Source: Bacteroidia bacterium (GTDB lineage Bacteria; Bacteroidota; Bacteroidia; Bacteroidales; UBA932). Taken from it: a stretch of DNA of 39,107 bases. The first letter of the stretch is position 1. The number at the start of each line of letters is the position of its first letter. Location: NCBI GenBank assembly GCA_030537315.1, contig JAUNNZ010000021.1:1-39107 (forward strand), in the 5' to 3' direction. A model generated the notes under the pieces. It worked only from the letters and a program-made list of their open reading frames with translations. It had not been told where the DNA came from and ran no database searches. Of the stretch, positions 33,557 through 39,107 are shown piece by piece. The translations under genes were made by a program, and so were the position numbers.

Positions 33557-35935
33557 ATGAAAAGAAAGATATTTTCCATTATCGCAACTGTGCTCTTCTG
33601 CATCGCACTCTGCGCCCAGAATTCCGGACATTCCGCCCGCCTTCTCGTTCTCGATGAAAATGAAACCCCTATGGAGTTCGCGACTGTCGCGGTGATTTCG
33701 CTTCCCGACTCCACCATCCTCTGCGGAGGAATGACGGACGGAAGCGGTCTTTACGAAACCGCCCTTCCCGCGGGCGCCTCGCTCGTGCAGGTGTCTATGA
33801 TAGGCTACCGCACTGCTGAGCTGCCGGCTTCGGCATTCTCTGCCATCCAGACCGTAAGGCTCAGCCCCGATGCTAAAATGCTAGAAGGGGCAGTGGTCAG
33901 CGCCGCCCTGCCCAAAACTGAGATAAAGGGCGATGCCGTGGTGACTAACATCACCGGCTCCGTCCTCGAGCACACCGGCAACGCCCTCGACGTGCTCGGC
34001 AAGGTGCCGGGAATAATCAGCCGCGGCGGCGAGCTCGAAGTCATCGGACGCGGCGCCCCTCTATATTATATCAATGGCCGCAGGGTCACCGACAACTCCG
34101 AGCTGCGCGACCTGATGTCCGAGGACATAAGGTCGGTCGAGGTCGTGAGCAATCCGGGAGCGCTCTATGGAGGTGACGTCAGCAGCGTGGTGCGCATCCG
34201 CACCGTCAAGCGTCAGGGCGACGGCTTCAGCTTCGCCCTGACCAGCCAGGCTAAGCAGCACATCTACACCTGCAGTGACTTCGAGCCGTCCTGGTCGGTG
34301 CTCGACCTGAACTACCGTGTGAAAGGATGGGACTTCTTCGGCAAGCTCGTCTACTGGAACAACCGCAACTACCAGATCAGCGGTCTGGAAGGACTGACCT
34401 ACCTTGACAAGCCGGACGGATACCATCTGTTCCATGAGGCCGGCACGCTCGACTACCGCAGCCATTTCAGCGGCCTGCAGTTCCTCGGCGGCGCCAACTG
34501 GCAGATAAACGACAACCATTCCCTCGGTTTCAAGATCAACCGTGACCAGGGCCTGTTCGGCTTCACCAAACTTCTGGTAGACGCTGACGTCTTCCTTGAC
34601 AGCGAGCAGGAGGACCGACTCCACACCATCAACGACGGCCATCTGCCGACGAACAACCAGTGGACAGGCAACTTCTACTATGACGGAAACGTCGGCAAGC
34701 TCAATATCAATTTCAACGCCGATTTCCTTAACGGCGTCAACTCCACCGAAACCGAGATGAGCGAGTCCAGCTGGATTTCCCCTGCGGAGCTCTCCTCGGA
34801 GCAGCAGGCCACCACCTGGCTGGGTGCCGGAAAGCTTGTGCTTTCCCATCCTGTCTGGAAGGGGCAGCTCCAGTTCGGAGTGGAGGAGACCTACGTCTAT
34901 GCCGCCCAGACCTACTCCATTACATTCTCCGGCATCCCTGCCACCGACGGATCATTGACCGAGAACAATATCGCCGGCTTCGCCGAGTACGCCGCCGCGC
35001 TGCCTTTCGGCCAGCTCAGCGTCGGCCTGCGCTTCGAGCATGCCGATTTCTCCTTCAGTGACCACCTCGACAGCGCGAATTCCCTTGACAAGGACTACAA
35101 CAACTGGTTCCCGTCGTTCAGCTTCGCCACGAAGGCGGGCCCGGTAGGACTTTCCCTGTCCATCACCGGCAAGACGCGGCGTCCGGACTTCAACAGGCTT
35201 TCCACCGAGATGTCCTACAACAACCGCTTCTGCTACCAAAGCGGCAATCCCAAGCTCCTGAGCGAGCGTCACCGCACCGGCTCCCTGAATGCCAATTGGA
35301 AATGGCTCACCTTCAGCGGCAACTACGAGCGCGTGGACCATTACTTCGTGCAGTGGGGCATTCCGTACAACGACGAAGGAGTAATCCTGATCAAGAGCGA
35401 CAATCTGGATGTGCCGCTGCGCAAGCTCAGCTTCTACCTCAATGCAGCGCCGACAGTGGGAGTGTGGAGCCCGCGCTATACCGTGGGAATGGACAAGCAG
35501 TTCCTGACGCTGAGCCTGGACGACCCGATGGCGGAAGGCGGGAAAACCACGATGAGCTTCAACAAGCCGATGTTCGTGGCCCAGCTCGATAACGCTTTCC
35601 GTTTCAAGAACGGCTGGCTGCTTGAGGCTGGATATATGTACATCAGCAAACTTAACCAGGCGAACGTGGAGACCTGCAAACCTCTGCATAATGCGTCGCT
35701 GAGCGTTCAGAAATCATTCCTGAAGGATGAAGCACTGACCTTCCGGCTCAGCTGGTCTGACATCTTCAACTCCACAGTCGAGTATGCCCACGTGAACTTC
35801 GGCCGCTACATCATCGACCAGTCGAGTGACAATTTCAACTCCTGCCTGACCCTGCGCGTCTCCTACCGCTTCAACAGCGCCTCCAGCAAGTACAAGGGCA
35901 CCGGCGCCGGCGACTCCGCCAAGAGTAGATTGTAA
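33557..35935 (+). CDS. Outer-membrane beta-barrel receptor 2 (TonB-dependent receptor-like)
   Basis: This 792-residue paralogue of receptor 1 has a signal peptide (MKRKIFSIIATVLFCIALCAQ), a carboxypeptidase-regulatory-like domain (about 25-100), a plug-like domain (about 110-215) with IKGDAVVTNITGSVLEHTGN and YYINGRRVTDNSELRDLMSE, and a long barrel. The final strand LTLRVSYRF is followed by a tail with KYKGTGAGDS, as in receptor 1. No clear TonB box. It is divergent from LytTR regulator 2 (175-bp gap) and has a recognisable promoter. Third codon positions are much richer in G and C than in receptor 1, which suggests different histories or expression levels. Ligand unknown. Confidence 0.9.
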   Translation: MKRKIFSIIATVLFCIALCAQNSGHSARLLVLDENETPMEFATVAVISLPDSTILCGGMTDGSGLYETALPAGASLVQVSMIGYRTAELPASAFSAIQTVRLSPDAKMLEGAVVSAALPKTEIKGDAVVTNITGSVLEHTGNALDVLGKVPGIISRGGELEVIGRGAPLYYINGRRVTDNSELRDLMSEDIRSVEVVSNPGALYGGDVSSVVRIRTVKRQGDGFSFALTSQAKQHIYTCSDFEPSWSVLDLNYRVKGWDFFGKLVYWNNRNYQISGLEGLTYLDKPDGYHLFHEAGTLDYRSHFSGLQFLGGANWQINDNHSLGFKINRDQGLFGFTKLLVDADVFLDSEQEDRLHTINDGHLPTNNQWTGNFYYDGNVGKLNINFNADFLNGVNSTETEMSESSWISPAELSSEQQATTWLGAGKLVLSHPVWKGQLQFGVEETYVYAAQTYSITFSGIPATDGSLTENNIAGFAEYAAALPFGQLSVGLRFEHADFSFSDHLDSANSLDKDYNNWFPSFSFATKAGPVGLSLSITGKTRRPDFNRLSTEMSYNNRFCYQSGNPKLLSERHRTGSLNANWKWLTFSGNYERVDHYFVQWGIPYNDEGVILIKSDNLDVPLRKLSFYLNAAPTVGVWSPRYTVGMDKQFLTLSLDDPMAEGGKTTMSFNKPMFVAQLDNAFRFKNGWLLEAGYMYISKLNQANVETCKPLHNASLSVQKSFLKDEALTFRLSWSDIFNSTVEYAHVNFGRYIIDQSSDNFNSCLTLRVSYRFNSASSKYKGTGAGDSAKSRL

Positions 35936-35945
35936 TTATTATCTG

Positions 35946-35957
35946 TACGTATACGTA
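35946..35957. repeat. 12-bp palindrome TACGTATACGTA
   Basis: A perfect palindrome 10 nt after the stop of receptor 2, within a 257-bp AT-rich spacer (35936-36192) that contains no gene I can support. It could be a regulator site or chance. Confidence 0.3.
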
Positions 35958-36162
35958 TGGTACATGCTTGCTCTTTTTCAGCCGCATGCCATAACAGTTT
36001 GTAAAGTGATATTCGGTAATCAGCAATACACTTTGCAGGTGCATATATGGCCATTCCTTGCATACCGGATTTTATTTACTCAAGTCCAGCAATATAAACA
36101 TATCCTGAAATCGCCGCGCAAACCATATCAGAACTTCTTATGCTAAAACATAGGGGAATAAC

Positions 36163-36170
36163 TATCTTTG
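36163..36170 (+). promoter_or_regulatory. -7 box for the lipoprotein gene at 36193
   Basis: TATCTTTG fits TAnnTTTG and lies 22 nt before the ATG. A TATG at 20 nt upstream is the nearest candidate for the -33 box. Confidence 0.5.
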
Positions 36171-36192
36171 CAAGAACCGCATTATATGCATT

Positions 36193-36795
36193 ATGAAGCA
36201 TCCCGTCATTTTCCTTTACATAGCAATTTTCCTTACTGGATGTCAAAACGCCGGCGACAATGATGTAAGAACAGCTGTCAACAGCCAATTGAGCCTGTAT
36301 CCGGAATTACATTTGCAGGACCTCTACAAAGCATTCTTCCAGGCTGAATTCGGAGCGGAACATATTGTTTCGGACACGACATCGGCCGGACGTTATCTCG
36401 ATATGGAACTCAGCGTTCCGGACCACTCTGCCGTGTTATATGAACCTATCGGAGCTGACAGCACTTTTTACCGCGTTCATCTCCGTGCAGTGCAGGAGGG
36501 ATACATAAGCCGCAATCAGCTTTTCAGCGCATTCGTGGGAGGGGTCCATTCAGTAGAGATTCCTCAAATAGAAAAATGGAACAAGACATGGCCACATATT
36601 GACGCTGTCATCGATAAAATGAATCTTAACCTGCCCGATTATGACCGTGAGAAAGCTGCAATAGACTCTCTGCTGGCCACAGGCTCATATGCCATTCACC
36701 ATAGTGAGGACTTCAGCAGCAAGTACGATCCACACTATCGTATCGTCCGCAAGGACCTGTTTGAGGAGTCCCTGCTTCCTTTGCTCCTGCAATGA
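36193..36795 (+). CDS. Lipoprotein of unknown function
   Basis: This 200-residue protein has a lipoprotein signal peptide with lipobox LTGC (Cys17). The segment LYKAFFQAEFGAEHIVSDTTSAGRYLDMEL (residues about 44-73) resembles a conserved but uncharacterised Bacteroidota family whose members share a DLYK-FFQ-FG-H pattern. The rest is helical with an acidic tail ending LLPLLLQ. No catalytic motif is recognised. It is monocistronic as far as the sequence shows, with its own -7 box, and it is less G+C-rich than the core genes, which fits an accessory region. Confidence 0.7.
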   Translation: MKHPVIFLYIAIFLTGCQNAGDNDVRTAVNSQLSLYPELHLQDLYKAFFQAEFGAEHIVSDTTSAGRYLDMELSVPDHSAVLYEPIGADSTFYRVHLRAVQEGYISRNQLFSAFVGGVHSVEIPQIEKWNKTWPHIDAVIDKMNLNLPDYDREKAAIDSLLATGSYAIHHSEDFSSKYDPHYRIVRKDLFEESLLPLLLQ

Positions 36796-36814
36796 AATTA
36801 CACATCTAGTGATA

Positions 36815-36935
36815 TTATTTCTTTATCGCCGCTGCAAATTCATCAAGTATTGCATTCAATCTGTCTCGCAAAGTTTTCCAGTTTAGCAAGATCATCAAGA
36901 AGGTTCGATAATTTATCTGTGTAGTCTACACGGTA
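36815..36935 (-). pseudogene. Possible frameshifted gene fragment
   Basis: The minus strand can be read as YRVDYTDKLSNLLDDLAKLE in one frame and, after a one-base shift near 36870, as WKTLRDRLNAILDEFAAAIK to a TAA at 36815-36817. Both halves look helical and coding-like, so this may be the tail of a decayed gene. No start is present: the terminator at 36935-36965 lies immediately upstream. Family not recognised. Confidence 0.3.
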
Positions 36936-36965
36936 AAAAAGCATCGCTTAACGCGGTGCTTTTTT
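36935..36965. terminator. Strong bidirectional terminator
   Basis: AAAAAAGCATCGC, loop TTAAC, GCGGTGCTTTTTT: a 13-bp stem with one wobble pair and T/A runs at both ends. No complete gene lies close on its left side; it may be left over from a lost gene. Confidence 0.75.
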
Positions 36966-37062
36966 CGTGTAGCGGGGGCTTTGCCCTTCTCAACCCTCCA
37001 TCGCGGCCGCTGTTGCGGCCATCGGGGCTTTGGCACTCCATTGCGGTAAAGGGCAAAAAGAT
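36966..37062. repeat. Hairpin-rich repeat-like segment
   Basis: The segment CGGGGGCTTTGCCCTT resembles the copy at 28022-28039. GGCCGC-TGTT-GCGGCC forms a compact hairpin at about 36993-37019, and TTTGCCCTT at 36981-36989 pairs with AAGGGCAAA near 37049-37057, so the whole segment could fold into one structure. No gene is seen in it. Confidence 0.45.
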
Positions 37063-37093
37063 TTTGATGTACGGAATAATGTACATATATTTG
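37063..37093 (+). promoter_or_regulatory. Promoter of the yefM-yoeB pair
   Basis: TTTG (37063-37066), 19 bases, TATATTTG (37086-37093): a perfect match to the Bacteroidota consensus. It places the transcript start close to 37099, which supports the antitoxin start at 37111. Confidence 0.8.
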
Positions 37094-37110
37094 CAAAAAT
37101 GATAAGTGCT

Positions 37111-37362
37111 ATGACATCAGTAACTGCAACGGGTTTCAGATCCAACATCAAGCACTATATGGATCTCGTCATTAAAGACAGCCAGGAAGTGATTATTAAC
37201 AGAGGCAATGAGGCGGCTGTCCTTATTCCCATGGATCAGTATAATGCCATGAAGGAGACAGAATACCTTATGGCCTCCAAGGAGATGGAGAAGGCAATAC
37301 TGACAGGAATGGAAGATGTAAAGAAAGGCAACTTCGTGGAGGTGAATATCGATGAGCTATAA
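37111..37362 (+). CDS. yefM: Antitoxin of the YefM/Phd family
   Basis: This 83-residue protein matches YefM: an N-terminal DNA-binding fold (TSVTATGFRSNIKHYMDLVI), the central INRGNEAAVLIPMDQYNAMKETEYL motif and a charged C-terminal tail that would bind the toxin. It represses its own operon together with the toxin and neutralises YoeB. An upstream ATG at 37099 is possible but falls at the predicted transcription start, so I use 37111, which gives the usual family length. It overlaps the toxin gene by 11 nt, the usual antitoxin-first order. Confidence 0.93.
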   Translation: MTSVTATGFRSNIKHYMDLVIKDSQEVIINRGNEAAVLIPMDQYNAMKETEYLMASKEMEKAILTGMEDVKKGNFVEVNIDEL

Positions 37363-37624
37363 GATCGCATTCACACCGCAGGCGATGGAGGATTTCAATT
37401 ATTGGAAATCCACGAACCCGAAGACTGCAGAGAAGATAAAGAATCTACTTCGTGAGTTGCAGGAACATCCTTTTACAGTAACGGGAAAGCCGGAGGCGCT
37501 GAAGTATCAGTTCAACGGAGCATGGTCCAGAAGGATCAACCACAAGGACAGGCTGGTATATCAGGTTGACGGAGACGTGGTCACGGTATTTGTCCTTGCA
37601 ATGCGATACCATTACACAAAATAG
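37352..37624 (+). CDS. yoeB: Toxin of the YoeB/Txe family (ribosome-dependent mRNA endonuclease)
   Basis: This 90-residue protein matches YoeB, which cleaves mRNA on the ribosome when free of YefM. Residues corresponding to the E. coli catalytic set are present: E48 in GKPEALKYQ, R67 in KDRLVYQV, and H87-Y88 in the C-terminal RYHYTK. The WSRRI motif (59-62) is also conserved, so the toxin looks intact. It overlaps yefM by 11 nt and is followed 53 nt later by a strong terminator. Confidence 0.94.
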   Translation: MSYKIAFTPQAMEDFNYWKSTNPKTAEKIKNLLRELQEHPFTVTGKPEALKYQFNGAWSRRINHKDRLVYQVDGDVVTVFVLAMRYHYTK

Positions 37625-37676
37625 AACATTCAGTCATCATATAGGAATATGGCAAAGAACAAGTTCCGGATAACTG

Positions 37677-37713
37677 AAAAAGGCAGGCATCAATTCAGAT
37701 GACCTGCCTTTTT
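37677..37713 (+). terminator. Terminator of yefM-yoeB
   Basis: AAAAAGGCAGG and CCTGCCTTTTT form an 11-bp stem with an additional CATC/GATG inner helix. Confidence 0.85.
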
Positions 37714-37764
37714 CGTGCTTATTCAAAAGCGTCTTATATTCTCGCCGATCCAACTAGTCAAGTT

Positions 37765-37881
37765 ATGTCAGCCTCCGAAAGCGATATGTTTACAGCCGCA
37801 ATACATGAAAGTTCTTCGTATGACCAATTGAAAAGTAAAGAGAGAAAAACCCAGAGAATGAAATTATTCGGTGTTATGTAA
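37765..37881 (+). CDS. Possible 38-residue small protein containing the repeat
   Basis: Reading frame from ATG 37765 to TAA 37881. The sequence is hydrophilic and helical, with a basic middle (KSKERKTQRMK). The same N-terminal segment occurs in frame at 28154, where only a silent change and an Ala/Thr change separate the copies; this conservation hints at coding origin. Family not recognised; it may be a decayed gene start. Confidence 0.35.
   Translation: MSASESDMFTAAIHESSSYDQLKSKERKTQRMKLFGVM
37771..37813 (+). repeat. 43-nt direct repeat, copy 2
   Basis: 41/43 identical to 28154-28196, same orientation. Here it lies inside a short frame of 38 codons (ATG at 37765 to TAA at 37881) reading MSASESDMFTAAIHES and ending KTQRMKLFGVM. 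Whether this small protein is made is not clear; it has no visible promoter of its own. The 302-bp stretch 37625-37926 otherwise holds only the terminator. Confidence 0.75.
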
Positions 37882-37895
37882 GTATTTTAGTTATA

Positions 37896-37903
37896 TTTGT
37901 GGG
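37896..37903 (+). promoter_or_regulatory. Probable -7 box for the AbrB-like gene
   Basis: TATATTTG in GTTATATTTGTGGG, about 24 nt before the ATG, fits TAnnTTTG. No convincing -33 box was found. Confidence 0.4.
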
Positions 37904-37926
37904 AAATTTCCTACAAATTATACGTT

Positions 37927-38136
37927 ATGCAAGAGAAAGAAGGAAAATACATTTTTGGTGTTGTAAAGCTTGGAGACAAAAGCCAGATTGTTATTCCAAA
38001 GGAAGCAAGAAAAGTATATGGGATCGGCCCCGGTGATGCATTGCTTCTGCTAGGCGACAAGAACGGTATGGCCTTAGTCAAGACTGAGATTTTCGAGAGT
38101 CTGGTCGACCAGGTAATGGATGACGTGATAAAATGA
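37927..38136 (+). CDS. AbrB/MazE-type DNA-binding protein
   Basis: This 69-residue protein has a SpoVT/AbrB swapped-hairpin domain: GVVKLGDKSQIVIPKEARKVYGIGPGDALLLLGD (about 11-45), followed by a short helical tail. Such proteins act as transition-state regulators or as antitoxins. There is no toxin gene next to it; instead the acyltransferase gene overlaps its stop as ATGA, so it probably regulates that transcript. I start at ATG 37927; ten upstream in-frame codons overlap the -7 region. Confidence 0.85.
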   Translation: MQEKEGKYIFGVVKLGDKSQIVIPKEARKVYGIGPGDALLLLGDKNGMALVKTEIFESLVDQVMDDVIK

Positions 38137-39098
38137 GACGGCATTGGCTTGACAATCTGAGATGGGCGACAGTGATCCTGGTACTCATCTATCACGTGTT
38201 TTATTTCTATAACAACAAGGGCGTTTTCGGAGGCATTGGAGGTTTTGTAGAAGATCCGATGAAGCAACCCCAGGACGTGATAATGTACATTCTGTACCCA
38301 TGGTTCATGATGCTGCTCTTTCTTGTAGCCGGGATAAGCGCCAGATATTCGCTGGAGAAGAGGAGCGCGAAGGAATTCAGTAAATCACGTACTTTGAAGC
38401 TGCTTGTGCCATCTACAATCGGCCTGTTCGTCTTCCATTGGATGGTTGGATATTTCAACACCCGGATAGCAAATCCTTTCGGTGAAATGCCTCTGCTTAT
38501 AAAATGGCCTCTGTTGTCAATAAGCGGCTGTGGCCCGTTATGGTTTATCCAAGATCTCTGGCTCTTCTCGATTCTGCTCCTGCTGATCAGGAAACTTGAC
38601 GCCGAAGACCGATTATGGTCACTTTGCGGCAAAGCATCAGTGCCTGTCATCATCATTGCCTGCGGTGTTCTGGTATACCTCGGGTCGCAGGCTCTGATCC
38701 GTCATCCCCGCCCTGAATCCGCTGATGGGCTTTTCAATCTATACAAGCCGCTGACATACTTCATTCCTTTTCTGCTTGGCTATTTCGTATTCTCTCATGA
38801 TGCGGTGCAGGATAAGGTGGAAAGAATTCATTTACCAATGCTTGTATGCGCTATCATTGCAGGCGTGGCACTTGTATGGACTGGATGGGGAAGGAACAAC
38901 ACCGAGCCCGAGTTCCTTTCCGGATGGCTCAACTGCCTGTATGCATGGTTGATGATGCTGGCGATGCTTGGATGTTTCAAGGCCTGGTTCGACCGCACAG
39001 ATGCCTTCTGTAGCTATATGGCACGAAGCAGTTTCGGTATTTACATTGTACATTCATGTGTGTCCACTAAAAGTTGTGGACGTTTAAATAAAGTTTAA
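38133..39098 (+). CDS. Membrane acyltransferase family 3 protein, 3' end probably disrupted
   Basis: This protein belongs to the acyltransferase-3 family of polytopic membrane enzymes that add acetyl or other acyl groups to surface sugars and lipids. The N-terminal RRHWLDNLRWATVILVLIYHVFYF holds the family Arg and His (about residues 9 and 21). About nine to ten membrane helices follow. At SSFGIYIVHSCV (about 300-311), normally followed by a last helix pair, the frame changes into CSTKSCGRLNKV and stops. The switch coincides with an IS-like terminus at about 39057, so the gene is probably truncated by an insertion that extends beyond the window. It overlaps the AbrB-like gene by 4 nt. Confidence 0.8.
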   Translation: MRRHWLDNLRWATVILVLIYHVFYFYNNKGVFGGIGGFVEDPMKQPQDVIMYILYPWFMMLLFLVAGISARYSLEKRSAKEFSKSRTLKLLVPSTIGLFVFHWMVGYFNTRIANPFGEMPLLIKWPLLSISGCGPLWFIQDLWLFSILLLLIRKLDAEDRLWSLCGKASVPVIIIACGVLVYLGSQALIRHPRPESADGLFNLYKPLTYFIPFLLGYFVFSHDAVQDKVERIHLPMLVCAIIAGVALVWTGWGRNNTEPEFLSGWLNCLYAWLMMLAMLGCFKAWFDRTDAFCSYMARSSFGIYIVHSCVSTKSCGRLNKV

Positions 39099-39107
39099 CA
39101 ATTAAAA
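39057..39107. mobile_element. Putative IS element terminus at the window edge
   Basis: TGTGTCCACTAAAAGTTGTG begins just where the acyltransferase loses family similarity. GTCCAC and GTGGAC form a short inverted repeat, and the CACTAAAAGTTG core resembles ends of IS3-type elements. The element body would lie beyond the window; no transposase is visible. Confidence 0.45.

Noticed and set aside
36076-36288. 70-codon minus-strand frame over the lipoprotein start
   Set aside because: It overlaps a promoter and the signal peptide of the better supported plus-strand gene and lacks coding character.
37650-37703. 17-codon frame starting ATGGCAAAG after yoeB
   Set aside because: It is very short and runs into the terminator stem; no independent sign of translation.
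28154-37813. A complete integrative element with att sites
   Set aside because: There is no integrase, relaxase or conjugation gene and the repeats do not match the tRNA 3' end; only the weaker island reading is kept.

Overview
The window is a 39.1 kb piece of a Bacteroidales-type (Bacteroidota) chromosome. The evidence is gene content (lpxD-lpxC-lpxA, WbqC-like protein, rimP-nusA-infB, archaeal-type ProRS, DUF3078 and DUF1573 proteins, FadL/OMPP1-like porin, GH3 lipoprotein, outer-membrane beta-barrel receptors with a carboxypeptidase-regulatory-like domain) and the promoters, which repeatedly follow the Bacteroidota sigma pattern TTTG-N18-20-TAnnTTTG. The order-level call is confident; the family is not resolved (a Rikenellaceae or Cryptobacteroides-like lineage is a guess).

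Region 1 (1-8.1 kb, all minus strand) is housekeeping and envelope: a lipoprotein, a FadL-like porin and lpxD; then lpxC-lpxA-wbqC from an own promoter; then rimP-nusA-infB from a textbook promoter followed by a terminator-like leader hairpin. LpxC lacks the fused FabZ domain common in this phylum, and RimP is reduced to its N-terminal domain.

Region 2 (8.2-11.6 kb, plus) is proS, a DUF3078 protein and a short tilS. Region 3 (11.6-15.8 kb, minus) is a TPR protein, an acyl-CoA synthetase-like ligase and an SSS-family symporter. Region 4 (15.9-21.0 kb, plus) is a tightly coupled secreted set: type-B carboxylesterase lipoprotein, DUF1573 protein and a GH3/PA14 glycosidase lipoprotein. Region 5 (21.1-27.9 kb) is a SulP anion transporter, the NAD-salvage pair pncA-pncB, hisS and the signal peptide peptidase sppA, with closely packed divergent promoters. 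An initiator tRNA with a perfect promoter and terminator closes the core block at 27.98 kb.

Region 6 (28.0-39.1 kb) looks accessory. It begins with a hairpin-rich intergenic mosaic and contains two related modules arranged as mirror images: beta-barrel receptor(-)/membrane LytTR regulator(+) and LytTR regulator(-)/beta-barrel receptor(+). Each module carries, in its divergent intergenic region, a pair of TTTCCAA boxes spaced exactly 21 bp apart and pointing toward the LytTR gene; one box is identical between modules at 14 of 15 positions. This is the best candidate in the window for an undescribed system: a membrane-bound LytTR one-component regulator paired with an outer-membrane barrel that has a conserved C-terminal tail. 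Further right are a lipoprotein of unknown function, a YefM/YoeB toxin-antitoxin pair, an AbrB-like regulator and a membrane acyltransferase whose 3' end runs into an IS-like terminus at the window edge. A 43-nt direct repeat (41/43 identical) brackets 28.15-37.8 kb.
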